Assembly: GCF_000518205.1 (NCBI RefSeq)
Contig: NZ_JADD01000009.1
Location: 38,667 to 102,666, forward strand
From: Hutsoniella sourekii ATCC 700629
GTDB lineage: Bacteria > Bacillota > Bacilli > Lactobacillales > Aerococcaceae
Reading direction: 5' to 3'
Length of the DNA stretch: 64,000 nucleotides
Numbering within the stretch: the first letter of the stretch is position 1; each line of letters starts with the position of its first letter. The position numbers were made by a program, and so were the translations under genes. Positions 35,431 to 45,768 of the stretch are shown here, in pieces. The notes beneath the pieces were generated by a model. That model was given only the letters and a program-made list of their open reading frames with translations, searched no databases and was not told where the DNA came from.

Positions 35431-37497
35431 TTAACTTACCAAATCCTCTTGGTAATCGCAATTTGAACACTTCACTTGGCTTCCCTTCCGGGTCACCTTT
35501 TCGATCAAGAAGTGATCGCACTTAGGACAATTACGGGCAATGGGCTTGTCCCAAGAAGCAAAGTCACATTCTGGGTACCGGTCGCATCCATAGAAGATCC
35601 GATTCTTCTTAGACTTACGTTCAACCACTTCACCCTTCTTGCACTTAGGACACTGGACACCAATCTTCTTGACAATCGCTTCAGTGTGACGGCAATCTGG
35701 GAAGTTGCTACAAGCATAGAACTTACCGTAGCGACCAATCTTAATAACCATCGGGTTGCCACATTCAGGACAGTCAAATCCAGCAGGTTCATCCTTGATC
35801 TCAATTTCTTCCATATCTTCTTCGGCCTTGTCTATGTCCTTCTTGAAAGGTTTGTAGAACTGGTCGAGCACCTTGACCCAATTGCGTTGGCCTTCTTCAA
35901 TCTTGTCCAATTCACCTTCCATGGTGGCCGTGAACTCAGAATCAACTATATCTGGGAAGAATTGAACCATCACATTATTGACAATCTCCCCTAACTCGGT
36001 TGGCTTGAAGCGCTTGGCTTCCATCTTCACATAGTAACGCTTACGCAAGGTCTCCAAGGTAGGTGCATAGGTGGAAGGTCGACCAATTCCTAACTCTTCC
36101 AAGGTCTTAACCAAACTCGCCTCATTGAAGCGCGCTGGTGGCTGGGTGAAGTGCTGGCTGGGTTCAATCTTAGCCAACTTGACCCCATCACCTACAGCTA
36201 GTTCAGGCAAGTAATTATCCTTGGTGTTGTTAGAAGGATAGACTTTCAAGAAACCTTCGAATTTGATTCGTTGCCCGTTAGCTCTAAAGTTGACCTCATT
36301 CTGGCTGATATCTGCCCGTATGGTATCAAACACAGCGTCAGCCATCTGACTAGCCACAAAGCGAGCCCAAATTAAAGCATACAGGCGGAACTGGTCTCTA
36401 GATAAGTGGTCCTTAATCGAATCCGGCGTTAAGGTCACATCTGAAGGACGAACAGCCTCATGGGCGTCTTGGGCGCCTGCAGGTACCTTGCCACCAGATC
36501 CTTTGCCTAAATAATTCTTGCCATATTCTTCTGTAATGAATTTGCTGGCGGCACTGGCGGCTGAGGCTGAGATACGGGTTGAATCTGTACGCATATAGGT
36601 AATCAGACCCACCGCTTGGCCTCCCAGCTTAATCCCTTCATAGAGTTGTTGGGCAATCATCATGGTCTTACCCGCTCTAAAGTTCAAGCGGTTAGCCGCT
36701 TCCTGTTGTAAGGTAGAGGTTGTAAATGGCTTATAAGGTTTACGGCGCCGTTCCCGTTCAACAATATCGTCTACTTGGAAGTCCGCTTTTTGGTCCAGCC
36801 GCTTCATAATGTCTTGAACGGCTTCTTCATTAGGTAGGTCCATCTTCTTACCTTCAAGACCATAGAAGTCGGCCTTAAACTTCTTGCTCCCCTTCTTGAA
36901 TTCCGTTGGGATTGTCCAATATTCTTCCGGCTTGAAGTCCCGAATCTCTTGTTCGCGGTCGACAATAATCTTCAAGGCAGTCGATTGCACCCGGCCGGCA
37001 CTCAAGCCTCGCTTAATTTTCTTCCATAATAAGGGAGAGATGGAGTAACCAACAATCCGGTCAAGAATCCGCCGGGCCTGCTGGGCGTCTACCAAGTCTT
37101 GATCAATATGTCGTGGTGATTTGAAGGCTTCCTTAACCGCATCCTTAGTAATCTCGTTAAAGACTACCCGGTTGGCTTGGTCTGGATCCAATTTCAATAA
37201 GTGGCTAAGATGCCACGCAATCGCTTCCCCTTCGCGGTCCGGGTCGGCTGCAAGGTAGACATTTTCAGCTTTTTTGGCTAGTTTCTTAAGTTCCTTGACC
37301 GTATTCCCACGGCCTCGAATAGTAATATAGTCCGGTTGGAAGTCATGTTCCAGGTCAACACCCATCCGACTCTTAGGCAAGTCTCTCAGGTGTCCTTTAC
37401 TGGCCACAACCTTGTAATTTCTTCCTAAATATTTATCAATGGTCTTGGCCTTTGTCGGAGATTCGACAATCACTAAATGTTTATAAGCCAAACTCAT
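35431..37497 (-). CDS. topA: DNA topoisomerase I
   Basis: 688 residues. The TOPRIM domain begins at [12 protein letters not shown] and continues with [15 protein letters not shown]; the catalytic Tyr lies in [14 protein letters not shown]; and three C-terminal four-Cys zinc ribbons follow ([15 protein letters not shown] and CPKCDHF groups). It relaxes negative supercoils. The spacing from GAGAGGGG to the ATG is short, so the start could be a few codons further in. Downstream of dprA as in most Firmicutes. Confidence 0.96.
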   Translation of the reverse strand: MSLAYKHLVIVESPTKAKTIDKYLGRNYKVVASKGHLRDLPKSRMGVDLEHDFQPDYITIRGRGNTVKELKKLAKKAENVYLAADPDREGEAIAWHLSHLLKLDPDQANRVVFNEITKDAVKEAFKSPRHIDQDLVDAQQARRILDRIVGYSISPLLWKKIKRGLSAGRVQSTALKIIVDREQEIRDFKPEEYWTIPTEFKKGSKKFKADFYGLEGKKMDLPNEEAVQDIMKRLDQKADFQVDDIVERERRRKPYKPFTTSTLQQEAANRLNFRAGKTMMIAQQLYEGIKLGGQAVGLITYMRTDSTRISASAASAASKFITEEYGKNYLGKGSGGKVPAGAQDAHEAVRPSDVTLTPDSIKDHLSRDQFRLYALIWARFVASQMADAVFDTIRADISQNEVNFRANGQRIKFEGFLKVYPSNNTKDNYLPELAVGDGVKLAKIEPSQHFTQPPARFNEASLVKTLEELGIGRPSTYAPTLETLRKRYYVKMEAKRFKPTELGEIVNNVMVQFFPDIVDSEFTATMEGELDKIEEGQRNWVKVLDQFYKPFKKDIDKAEEDMEEIEIKDEPAGFDCPECGNPMVIKIGRYGKFYACSNFPDCRHTEAIVKKIGVQCPKCKKGEVVERKSKKNRIFYGCDRYPECDFASWDKPIARNCPKCDHFLIEKVTRKGSQVKCSNCDYQEDLVS

Positions 37498-37586
37498 ACC
37501 CCTCTCTGGCTATTCCCGTCAGGCAGGAATTTATCTAAAATCGAACTAATCTTATTCGAAAGTCCCCTATCTGTCAAATATTATCT

Positions 37587-38492
37587 TTAATTAATTTGCT
37601 GGAAGGCCATTAATTCAGCAATCGTCTGGATGGTGTCAGCTAGATCAACTACCGGTTGAGCACCCGCTTGAATTAAGAGATTACAGCCCTTGGAGCAAGG
37701 ATCATCAATCCGGCCCGGCACCGCTAAGACCTCCCGGTTAAACTGCAAGGCATAGTTAGCCGTTATCAACGACCCGCTCTTTTGGGCCGCTTCAATCACA
37801 ATCGTTACCGGCGATAAGCCAGCAACCAGTCGGTTACGCATGACAAAATGATGTTTCAAAGCTCCTTGCTTGGGTGGGTATTCACTCAAGACCAGGTGAC
37901 GTTGGCTTAGCCGATCCTGGAGCTGCTGGTTGCTTGTTGGATAAGCTTGATCTAAGCCTGTAGCAATAATGGCTATCGTCTGGCCTGACTGCCACTGGTC
38001 TGCCGTCTGGTGGCTGATGGTGTCAATACCCTGAGCTAGACCTGAGACCACCACCCAACCCTGGTCGATAATGGCTTGGGTCAGCTCCTGGGTAACCTTG
38101 CGCCCATAAGAAGAGATCTGCCGCGTTCCCACCAAGGAGACACAGGGCTGCTTCAATAAGTCAATCCGGCCCCGGTAATAGATGAGCAGGGGTGGTTGCG
38201 GAATCTCCAACCAAATTCTCGGAAATAAATCTGTTTCTTCTATAAAGATAGCTTCTTGAGACCAAGACCTAACCTGGGCTTGAAGCGATGGGTAATCTCT
38301 AAAGGATATCTCTTGCGCCCAGCACTTCCCCAACTGAGACTGGACTTGGCTCAGAACAGCTTGACAATCAGCTAGGGATCCTGCTTCTTTACCGACTCTT
38401 GCATAATAACTTCTTAAATACTTCCATTGTTGACTATAGGTCATTCCTTGAGACTGTAGATAGATTAATTGTTCTTTTAATGTTATTTCCAT
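37587..38492 (-). CDS. dprA: DNA processing protein DprA (Smf)
   Basis: 301 residues. The Rossmann-like core carries VGTRQISSYGRKVTQEL, VVSGLAQGIDTISHQ and SEYPPKQGALKHHFVMRNR(L)VAGLS, the DprA signature for binding ssDNA. It loads RecA on incoming single strands during natural transformation, so the organism may be competent. It lacks an obvious C-terminal DML1-like domain. Lies between rnhB and topA. Confidence 0.94.
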   Translation of the reverse strand: MEITLKEQLIYLQSQGMTYSQQWKYLRSYYARVGKEAGSLADCQAVLSQVQSQLGKCWAQEISFRDYPSLQAQVRSWSQEAIFIEETDLFPRIWLEIPQPPLLIYYRGRIDLLKQPCVSLVGTRQISSYGRKVTQELTQAIIDQGWVVVSGLAQGIDTISHQTADQWQSGQTIAIIATGLDQAYPTSNQQLQDRLSQRHLVLSEYPPKQGALKHHFVMRNRLVAGLSPVTIVIEAAQKSGSLITANYALQFNREVLAVPGRIDDPCSKGCNLLIQAGAQPVVDLADTIQTIAELMAFQQIN

Positions 38493-38538
38493 GTGTATTC
38501 ACCTCATCTAATAAATACACATTTTTTGCCAAATTACA

Positions 38539-39324
38539 TTATTTTTCTTGATATTTCTGTGTCATCGACTTGATCGGTTCAAAGCTTTTCCGGTGCAAGG
38601 GGGTATAACCGTATTGGTCGAGGGCCTGTAGGTGTTCCTTGGTCCCATATCCCATATTCTTATCCCAGCGGTATTGAGGGTAAGATTGGGCATATTCAAC
38701 CATCATTTGGTCACGGTGCTCCTTAGCCAAAATACTAGCTGCAGCAATGGATAAAGACCTTTGGTCGCCCTTAATAATAGCTGCTTGAGGAAGGGCAGAT
38801 GGAATCTCTAGGGCATCAATCAAGAGGTAGTCGGGTTGGATAGATAGACCAGCCACAGCTTCCACCATCGATTGTTTGGTCGCTTCTAGAATATTCAACT
38901 GATCAATCTGATCAACGCTGTAGACCGAGATTGAATAAGCCAAGGCTTCTTGCCGAATAATCTCGGCAAAGCTGGCTCGCTTCTTAGCTGAGACTTGCTT
39001 GGAATCATTGATTCCGACAAAGGCAGTCGTATCTTGAGGTAGGATGACCGCGCAAGTTACCACTGGTCCAGCCAAGGGGCCACGACCGACTTCGTCAATA
39101 CCAGCAATCAGCCGGTAACCCGCTTGGTGAAGATCAGTCTCTATTTGAAGCCGTGCCTGATGATCAGCTTGAAGCTGGGCTAGTTGGTCCAGTTGCCGGT
39201 ACTTTTGCTGGAGTAACTTTTGGACGCCTGATCTGGGATCTAGGGCTAGCTCTTGAAGAAGGGATGCCTCCTTATTATTAATTAAGATTAGTTCCTCTTT
39301 AATTTGTGCAATGGTCTTATTCAT
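38539..39324 (-). CDS. rnhB: Ribonuclease HII
   Basis: 261 residues with the RNase HII core GIDEVGRGPLAGPV (first acidic residues), INDSKQVSAKKR, LLIDAL and SIAAASILAKEHRD, plus an N-terminal helical extension of about 70 residues common in Firmicutes. It removes ribonucleotides and RNA-DNA hybrids. It overlaps rbgA by 8 bp, so the two are translationally coupled. Confidence 0.96.
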   Translation of the reverse strand: MNKTIAQIKEELILINNKEASLLQELALDPRSGVQKLLQQKYRQLDQLAQLQADHQARLQIETDLHQAGYRLIAGIDEVGRGPLAGPVVTCAVILPQDTTAFVGINDSKQVSAKKRASFAEIIRQEALAYSISVYSVDQIDQLNILEATKQSMVEAVAGLSIQPDYLLIDALEIPSALPQAAIIKGDQRSLSIAAASILAKEHRDQMMVEYAQSYPQYRWDKNMGYGTKEHLQALDQYGYTPLHRKSFEPIKSMTQKYQEK

Positions 39325-40186
39325 TTACTTCGGTGTCCTTATCGGTTAATTCCAAACTAATAGCGCCTAATTTGCCTGATCGGAAGTCATTAATCAAGCG
39401 CAGACTGGCTTGGTCATAGTCCTCCTTGAGTCCCATCTTCTGGGTGATTAATAACAAGAGATCCACCTTGGATAGAGCTTCAACGTCTTCTGAACTGATC
39501 TTGTATCGTTGGCTAATGGATTCGGGGTAATGGTTTTGCAGGTGGTCCAGCAAGGATAAGGCTAAGTCATCCATATATAAGAGACTGTCCTTGATGGCTC
39601 CAGAGATGGCTAATTTAACACCAGTTTGCGGATCTTCGAACTTGGGCCAGAGGATACCTGGGGTGTCTAATAATTCGAAGTCACGGCCGATTTTGAGCCA
39701 ACGTTGGGCTTTGGTCACTCCAGGTTTATTTCCCGTCTGGGCTTGGTTTTTGCCGACAAATCGATTGATTAAGGTGGACTTGCCCACGTTAGGTATACCT
39801 AGAATCATTAAGCGGATTGGACGATCTTTAACGCCCTTCTCTCTTTGCTTTTGGAAGTAGTCGCTCATCATCTCTTTCAGATAGTCCTGGACCTTCTTGA
39901 TACCTTTGTTATGTTGAGCGTCAATTGCGATCGCTTCAAGACCCGATTGCTTGAAGTAATGAATCCAAGCTTGGGTGGCAGCTGGATCAGCCAAGTCGGC
40001 CTTATTTAAGACAACTAGACTCTTCTTGTTGCCAATAATCTCTTCAATGACAGGATTACGACTAGCCAAGGGGAGTCTTGCATCAACTAGTTCGATGACG
40101 ATATCAACTAAGTTTAACTTTTCTTTGGCTTCCCGGCGGGCCTTGGCCATATGGCCAGGATACCATTGGATGTGGTGGTCAGACAT
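39317..40186 (-). CDS. rbgA: Ribosome biogenesis GTPase A
   Basis: 289 residues of a circularly permuted GTPase: N-terminal WYPGHMAKARRE, then G4 LNKADLAD before G1 GIPNVGKSTL and G3 DTPGILWPK. It is needed for late assembly of the 50S subunit (YlqF). Coupled to rnhB. Confidence 0.96.
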   Translation of the reverse strand: MSDHHIQWYPGHMAKARREAKEKLNLVDIVIELVDARLPLASRNPVIEEIIGNKKSLVVLNKADLADPAATQAWIHYFKQSGLEAIAIDAQHNKGIKKVQDYLKEMMSDYFQKQREKGVKDRPIRLMILGIPNVGKSTLINRFVGKNQAQTGNKPGVTKAQRWLKIGRDFELLDTPGILWPKFEDPQTGVKLAISGAIKDSLLYMDDLALSLLDHLQNHYPESISQRYKISSEDVEALSKVDLLLLITQKMGLKEDYDQASLRLINDFRSGKLGAISLELTDKDTEVNE

Positions 40187-40261
40187 AGTTTCCCTTCTTT
40201 CTCTTGATTTTTCTTTTGATACTTTTTGTTAATATAAGTGATTCTTGATCCTATTGCAAGT

Positions 40262-40334
40262 CCAGACAAAAATCAAGACCACCCAGCCTTCAAGCCCATC
40301 ACTAGCTTCCTAGCTGGCTTGTCTCTGGGTGGTC
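40262..40334 (-). terminator. Terminator of the ctpA-containing unit
   Basis: GACCACCCAG (40277-40286) pairs with CTGGGTGGTC (40325-40334), with an inner CAAGCC/GGCTTG. The minus-strand run TTGATTTTTGTC follows. Confidence 0.85.
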
Positions 40335-40343
40335 TCAGTGATC

Positions 40344-41783
40344 TTACTGCTTGTCTAAGACTTCTTTAGCTGCTTGATATTGACGGTCATTAGCTTGTAG
40401 GTAGTCTCTAATTTCTTGGTAGAGTTCTGTTAAGAAAGCCTCATCTACTTGACCAGTAGCCTCTAGATCGTTGGCTTGTTGGAAGTCTTTGATCGCCGCT
40501 TCTAATTGGTCATCAAAGTAATCACTCTGATTAGTCTGATAGCCTAAGCGATCAAGAATCATAGCAATGGACTTGGTTTCAGGTGAACTCTTGCCCGCTT
40601 CAAGCTTGCTTGGATCACTCACAAGGAGGGCCTGGCTGACCGGATCCGCTTCAACGACTTGGGTGGGTTCAACCCCCTCCTCGTGGATCCATTGTCCAGT
40701 TGGGGTTAGCCATCGTGCGATGGTTAATTTCAATTCACCCAGATCGTTTTGGGTCAAGATGGTTTGAACGGAGCCCTTGCCAAAGGTTTGCGTCCCCACC
40801 AAGTCATGGTCAGTATTTTCCTTGATGGCTGCTGCTAAGATCTCAGAGGCACTGGCAGAACCTTCATTGACCAAGAGAACATAAGGTTCAGTGATCTTGA
40901 AGTCACCATATTCCTTCTGATCCGCCTTGTAGACGGTTGGATCTTGATGGCCGTCATCCGTCTGCATTAAGACTTGACCTTCTTCAACAAACATATTGGC
41001 AACTTTTAAGGCCTGGTCCATCAGACCACCCGGATTGAAGCGAACATCGAAGATGAACTTCTTTGCTCCCTTCTCTCTCAAGTCTTCAACGGCTGCCTGA
41101 AGTTCATCACTGGTGGTGCCGCTGAACTGGTTGATTTGAACGTAGCCCAAGTCCGAGTCATCCTCATCAAGCTGGCCCTTGACAGAATGAATCGGAATTT
41201 CTGCTCGCTCTAACTCTACTTCAAAGCTATCTGAACCACGTTGCAACTTAAGCTTGACTGAACTACCCTTAGGCCCTCGAATCAAGCTGACCACTTCCCC
41301 GGTGTCCATACCGGTTAATTCCTGACCATCCGCTTCAAGGAGAATATCATTGGGTTGAATGCCTGCTTGACTGGCTGGTGTATCTTCAATCGGACTAATC
41401 ACGACAATCTGACCATCGCGAGAAGCGATTTGAATCCCGACTCCTTCGAAACTGCCATCAATATCATCATCAAAGGAAACAGATTCTTGCTTGTTTAAGA
41501 ATTCAGAATGAGGGTCCCCCAGCGCTTGAACCATCCCCTTCATGGCCCCTTCTAACAAGTCTGTCTTATTGACATCCTCGATATAGAAGTGTTGGATGGT
41601 GGCATTCAGATCCGACAGCATCTGGAAGTCTTGCCCTGTTAGTGATTGAACATTGGAATCGGAAGCAGGACTCGGAGCTAATAAATGATAGCGGGCAGAG
41701 TAACGGCCCGCTAGAAAGATCGCAAAGGCAAGGATGAGAACGGTCAATCCTTGCACCAAGCGTTTCATGGTTTTATTTTTCAT
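40344..41783 (-). CDS. Carboxyl-terminal processing protease (S41, CtpA type)
   Basis: 479 residues: an N-terminal membrane anchor (LVQGLTVLILAFAIFLAG), a PDZ domain (about 105-190; GVGIQIASRDGQIVV, GPKGSSVKL), the S41 protease domain with catalytic Ser in NEGSASASEI and Lys in FGKGSVQ, and a C-terminal peptidoglycan-binding domain (YQTNQSDYFDDQLEAAI). It is anchored outside the cell, probably trimming cell-wall or surface proteins. Follows deoD closely (12-bp gap). Confidence 0.93.
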   Translation of the reverse strand: MKNKTMKRLVQGLTVLILAFAIFLAGRYSARYHLLAPSPASDSNVQSLTGQDFQMLSDLNATIQHFYIEDVNKTDLLEGAMKGMVQALGDPHSEFLNKQESVSFDDDIDGSFEGVGIQIASRDGQIVVISPIEDTPASQAGIQPNDILLEADGQELTGMDTGEVVSLIRGPKGSSVKLKLQRGSDSFEVELERAEIPIHSVKGQLDEDDSDLGYVQINQFSGTTSDELQAAVEDLREKGAKKFIFDVRFNPGGLMDQALKVANMFVEEGQVLMQTDDGHQDPTVYKADQKEYGDFKITEPYVLLVNEGSASASEILAAAIKENTDHDLVGTQTFGKGSVQTILTQNDLGELKLTIARWLTPTGQWIHEEGVEPTQVVEADPVSQALLVSDPSKLEAGKSSPETKSIAMILDRLGYQTNQSDYFDDQLEAAIKDFQQANDLEATGQVDEAFLTELYQEIRDYLQANDRQYQAAKEVLDKQ

Positions 41784-41795
41784 AGAGTGCCCAGC

Positions 41796-42521
41796 TTACT
41801 TTTCTTGAAGTTTGACTACAGTTTCTAGGGCTACTTCCATCATTTGAGTGAAGGTGTTTTGACGTTCCTCACTCGTAGTCTCTTCTCCGGTTAAGATATG
41901 GTCACTAATAGTCATCATGGCTAGCGCTTGGCGGTGGTGCTTGGCAGCCGCTGCATAAATACCGGCAGCTTCCATCTCAACCGCTAGGACACCGTAGTGA
42001 GCCAATTTCTTAAGGTCTAGTTCTTCGTTGTAGAAGCGGTCAGAACTAAGGACGTTTCCAACAAAAACCTGGTCAGCATCCAATAATTCCATCGCTGTAT
42101 GATAGGCCGTATCTAGCACCTTGAAGCTAGCAATCGCTGAATAGGAGACTTGACCATTGAAGATATTAGTTAAGACACTGGAGTCCGTGGTCGCTCCTTG
42201 GGCAATCACAATATCGCGGATATGGACATCTTCTTGAATCGCTCCAGCAGATCCAATCCGAATAATCGTTTCAACATCGTATTCCTGGAAGAGTTCTTCG
42301 GCATAGATCATAGCTGAAGGAATCCCCATCCCTGATCCTTGAACAGAGATCTCCACGCCCTTATAAGTTCCAGTGAAGCCAAACATATTACGAACGGTAT
42401 TGTATTGACGAACATCTTCTAAGAAATGATCGGCTATAAATTTTGCCCGCAATGGATCTCCTGGAAATAAGACTGTTTTGGCGATATCGCCTTTCTTTGC
42501 TTCAATATGTGGTGTTGCCAT
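41796..42521 (-). CDS. deoD: Purine nucleoside phosphorylase, DeoD type
   Basis: 241 residues with the hexameric PNP pattern: LFPGDPLRAKFIA (phosphate loop), QGSGMGIPSAMIYAEEL, IRIGSAGAIQEDV, VEMEAAGIY and SDHILTGEE with the catalytic Asp. It splits purine (deoxy)nucleosides to bases and (deoxy)ribose-1-phosphate. First of deoD-ctpA, following yozE by 11 bp. Confidence 0.96.
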   Translation of the reverse strand: MATPHIEAKKGDIAKTVLFPGDPLRAKFIADHFLEDVRQYNTVRNMFGFTGTYKGVEISVQGSGMGIPSAMIYAEELFQEYDVETIIRIGSAGAIQEDVHIRDIVIAQGATTDSSVLTNIFNGQVSYSAIASFKVLDTAYHTAMELLDADQVFVGNVLSSDRFYNEELDLKKLAHYGVLAVEMEAAGIYAAAAKHHRQALAMMTISDHILTGEETTSEERQNTFTQMMEVALETVVKLQEK

Positions 42522-42532
42522 CTATATTCCTC

Positions 42533-42754
42533 CTAAATTTTTTCTAACTGGTAGCTTTGCCAAACATCATCAAATACCACCATCAAACTCCCGTAATCAG
42601 GATGCGATTCCATATACTTACTAATCTCATCAAAGTCGTCACTATGCTTGGGAAAACCCGTATCCTTTACCGCAATATTAGCAAGGCGCGCCTTGGGACT
42701 GCGGTCTTCCGGATTGGCATAGCGTCTTAAGAATTGATAGAAATTCAAATTCAT
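42533..42754 (-). CDS. yozE: YozE family small protein (UPF0346)
   Basis: 73 residues matching the YozE/SAM-like family (FYQFLRRYANPEDRSPKARLAN, FPKHSDDFDEISKYMESH, FDDVWQSY). A small helical cytoplasmic protein of unknown function, common in Firmicutes. It lies between a DUF2786 gene and deoD with small gaps, so it is probably cotranscribed with them. Confidence 0.9.
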   Translation of the reverse strand: MNLNFYQFLRRYANPEDRSPKARLANIAVKDTGFPKHSDDFDEISKYMESHPDYGSLMVVFDDVWQSYQLEKI

Positions 42755-42774
42755 AGGCGTCGGTCCTTTCTCCC

Positions 42775-43473
42775 TTAATCACTTAAGTAATGCTTATTCA
42801 AGGATAAGCGATTACCCCGGTCATAACCATCCATATAAGCATCCGTTTCCTTGGATAATCTAGGGCTTTCAAAGGCCAGCGAGCCGTTAATCTCCCGGTT
42901 GAACTTATCCACCACTTCCTGAGGTGTCATGATCATCAAGGCGTATTGCTCATTTTCTTGGGCCATTTCTTTTCTTTGTTGGTCGAACTTATGGTCCAGC
43001 CCGTCCATGAAGCCTTGGTAATAAGACTTACGTAACTGGCTGTCGGTGGCTTGATCTTCTTGATGAGCCTTAATGAAGTGAGAAGCATAATACTTCATCG
43101 ATTCACTCGCCAAGTGGAAAACCTCATAGGCCAGGTCGACATCTTCTTGATAACCCATCAGGACCAACTTGCGTTGGACCGACTTCTGATGAGGCAGGCG
43201 GTTGGATTGAATATAGAACATCACGCGGAAGTTCTCGGCAATAATTCGAACCAGAATCTTCTCCCACCAGAATATCCGTTTGTAGACCGATAAGGACCGG
43301 ATGACAATCTCATTGGAGCCATCCTGGCTGACTTGGTCTTGGGAGATCTTGTACTTGAGCATCAACTTTTGGGCCATTAAGAGGGCCGTCTGACTCTCTT
43401 CATCCCCGCCACCATCTTCTGCCAAGCTCAAGAGGTTGCGTATCTTCATTAGAATCTTCTCATTAGCATCCAT
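42775..43473 (-). CDS. DUF2786 domain protein
   Basis: 232 residues from ATG 43471-43473, with GGGGGG as an over-long ribosome site; a TTG six codons earlier would include it. The N-terminal 40 residues (NEKILMKIRNLLSLAEDGGG and ALLMAQKLMLKYKISQ) are the DUF2786 signature. The central part is helical with many Arg/Lys, and the C-terminus is a basic-polar tail. The function of the family is unknown; phage and plasmid links are common, but here it sits among housekeeping genes. Confidence 0.85.
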   Translation of the reverse strand: MDANEKILMKIRNLLSLAEDGGGDEESQTALLMAQKLMLKYKISQDQVSQDGSNEIVIRSLSVYKRIFWWEKILVRIIAENFRVMFYIQSNRLPHQKSVQRKLVLMGYQEDVDLAYEVFHLASESMKYYASHFIKAHQEDQATDSQLRKSYYQGFMDGLDHKFDQQRKEMAQENEQYALMIMTPQEVVDKFNREINGSLAFESPRLSKETDAYMDGYDRGNRLSLNKHYLSD

Positions 43474-43572
43474 CTTGAATCCCCCCTTCAAACTGTTAAT
43501 TATTATACCATAATACCTAGTCCCACTTCACGTCAAAAACAATAAACCCGCCCAATTATAGAAGTCTAACCC

Positions 43573-44502
43573 CTAACGACTTCTTAACTGCTCCAACAAG
43601 GCTTGAAAAGCAGGCGGTAAGTCGCTAGTAAAGGTCATCGCTTCTCCCGTTCGCGGATGGGTAAAGCTCAAGGTCTTAGCATGCAAGTATTGCCCCTCAT
43701 GAAGGCGGGTTAAAGGGGTGCTCTTCATCTGATGGATCCCCTCCCGGTAGACCGGGTCACCCACAATCGGATGACCAATGTATTCCATATGCACCCGAAT
43801 CTGATGGGTTCGTCCAGTGGCTAGTTCTAATTCCAATAGACTAGCTTGAGGAAAAGTCTCTAAGACTTCAAAGCAAGTCTTGGCGTACTTACCCTCGGGA
43901 TCCGCTCCAAACTTCAAGCGATTGTGCTTGTTGCGACCAATCGGCACCTCAATCACGCCGGATTGATTGGCCAGGCTACCGTAAACCAAGGCAAAGTAAT
44001 GCCGCTTAACTTCATGGCGACTGATCGCTTCAGCTAGAGCTTGATGAATCTGTCGATTCTTAGCCACCACCAACAGACCTGAGGTATCCTTATCAATCCG
44101 GTGGACAATTCCTGGACGAATCGACCCTTCAAATTCCCCTTTCAAGGATTCGAGGTGATGGACAAGACTATTGACCAAGGTTCCAGCTGGGTGCCCCTTG
44201 GAAGGATGAACCACCAGGCCAGCTGGCTTATTAACCACTAATAGATCCGCATCCTCATAGACAATATCCAAGGGCATAGCTTGAGCTTCAATCTCCAATT
44301 CTTGCTCCGGAAGAAGAGTCACTTGAATGGCCTCCTGGCCGGTCAGCTTGTAGTTGGCTTTTTGAGAGGCTTGGTCTACTAGGACTAGCCCCTCCTTGAT
44401 TAATTCTTGAACTTGCGAGCGACTATAACCTGCCATCAGGTCCGTTAAGACCTTATCCAGGCGGCCCTTTTGCCCGTCTAATTGATAATCTATTCTCTCC
44501 AT
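43573..44502 (-). CDS. rluD: Pseudouridine synthase RluD
   Basis: 309 residues: an N-terminal S4 domain (RLDKVLTDLMAGYSRSQVQE) and the RluA-family catalytic domain with HRIDKDTSGLLVVAKN (catalytic Asp) and TGRTHQIRVHM. It converts uridines in 23S rRNA to pseudouridine. It shares its start base with the lspA stop, the usual lspA-rluD order of Firmicutes. Confidence 0.94.
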   Translation of the reverse strand: MERIDYQLDGQKGRLDKVLTDLMAGYSRSQVQELIKEGLVLVDQASQKANYKLTGQEAIQVTLLPEQELEIEAQAMPLDIVYEDADLLVVNKPAGLVVHPSKGHPAGTLVNSLVHHLESLKGEFEGSIRPGIVHRIDKDTSGLLVVAKNRQIHQALAEAISRHEVKRHYFALVYGSLANQSGVIEVPIGRNKHNRLKFGADPEGKYAKTCFEVLETFPQASLLELELATGRTHQIRVHMEYIGHPIVGDPVYREGIHQMKSTPLTRLHEGQYLHAKTLSFTHPRTGEAMTFTSDLPPAFQALLEQLRSR

Positions 44503-44960
44503 TAAATAACCTCCTCATCCCAATCCAATACAACAATCAACAACAACAAGACCGCCCCTAAACAGACGAAGGAATCCGCCAAGTTAAAGACTGGAAAGTC
44601 TATAAAGGACAAGCGGATCATATCGATCACATAACCATGAAGCAGGCGGTCAATCAAGTTACCACTGGCCCCACCCACAATCAGACCATAGGCCAAGAAA
44701 GAAATGGGCTGGAGGTCTTGGGACTTTTTCCATAAATGATAACAGATTAAGCCAATAATCAATACAGAAACTATAATCAGACCTCCTGTCTGATTGGCTA
44801 GCATTCCCCAGCTGGCTCCTGTGTTCTGCAAGTAGTACCAGTCGAAGACGCCGGGCCAGGCTTGTAGGTGACTATGAAGGGGGATCACCTGGACCGTCCA
44901 GTACTTCAAAGCCTGGTCCATGAGGATACAAATAATGCTGGTAATCAGTGCTATAATCAT
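44502..44960 (-). CDS. lspA: Lipoprotein signal peptidase
   Basis: 152 residues, four membrane segments, with the catalytic Asp motifs GGASGNLIDRLLHGYVIDMI and FPVFNLADSFV. It cleaves prolipoproteins before the lipidated Cys, relevant to the CapA-like, YkyA-like and DUF4015 lipoproteins of this window. Overlaps the rluD start by one base. Confidence 0.95.
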   Translation of the reverse strand: MIIALITSIICILMDQALKYWTVQVIPLHSHLQAWPGVFDWYYLQNTGASWGMLANQTGGLIIVSVLIIGLICYHLWKKSQDLQPISFLAYGLIVGGASGNLIDRLLHGYVIDMIRLSFIDFPVFNLADSFVCLGAVLLLLIVVLDWDEEVI

Positions 44961-45088
44961 GTCAAGTCACATCTTTCTAATTCGTTATATTTATTTGAAT
45001 TACAAGTACAGTTATTATATACTAAGTAAAGTTATAAGAATCAAGAACTAATCACATTTCTGTGAAAATCTATTTACAAGGAGTAACT

Positions 45089-45727
45089 ATGAAAACGATT
45101 ATCAAACGCTTAGTTATCCTGAGTAGCCTAATTCTCTTAGTTGCTTGTGATAATACGCTCCAACGAACGGACCGATTAATCTCGCTCGTTCAAGAAAATG
45201 TTACCCAGCTAGTCAACCAGCTCAATGAAATTCAATTGGCTGAATCCGACTTACAAGCTGACTTTGAAGAAACGCTTCACGCTCAAGGAGACAAGCTCAC
45301 TTCCTTTGCCCAAGGAGATGCTAAGGTCTACCAGAACATCAAGAGGCGTCAAGACCACTTGCGTAAGCTAGAAGAACTAACCGACCAACTGGTTGAATAT
45401 GCTGAAGAGTTCACCAAGCAAGCCAATAAGTCTAACTTGCCTGTTGCTGATAGCCAACGCACGGTTGACTTGATGGTTCAACTGGCTGATGACTTAACCA
45501 CCTATAATGAGGATTACAAGCACAGTCTAACGCTAGAAGAACAGACCTATCAATCCATTGCCAGCCCGGAGATGGACTATACCAAATTCTTTGGCGTCTT
45601 TGACAATGTCCAAACCTTACAAACAACCAATCATATTAATCTTGAGCGTGTCCTGTCTCATTTCGAGCCAATTAACACTCAACTCATTAATTTTAAGGTT
45701 TATTTAACGAATTTACAAGAAGACTAA
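45089..45727 (+). CDS. Putative cell-wall-binding lipoprotein (YkyA-like)
   Basis: 212 residues from ATG 45089, with AAGGAG upstream; in-frame codons further upstream belong to the leader. The signal peptide ends in the lipobox LLVAC, and the mature part is almost entirely helical with many Gln/Glu/Leu, like YkyA family coiled-coil lipoproteins. Function unknown, surface-exposed. It lies 41 bp ahead of the DUF4015 lipoprotein gene and is probably cotranscribed with it. Confidence 0.7.
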   Translation: MKTIIKRLVILSSLILLVACDNTLQRTDRLISLVQENVTQLVNQLNEIQLAESDLQADFEETLHAQGDKLTSFAQGDAKVYQNIKRRQDHLRKLEELTDQLVEYAEEFTKQANKSNLPVADSQRTVDLMVQLADDLTTYNEDYKHSLTLEEQTYQSIASPEMDYTKFFGVFDNVQTLQTTNHINLERVLSHFEPINTQLINFKVYLTNLQED

Positions 45728-45768
45728 TTCAACCAGTCAACTCTGATAAAAGGATCGGTATTTAATCT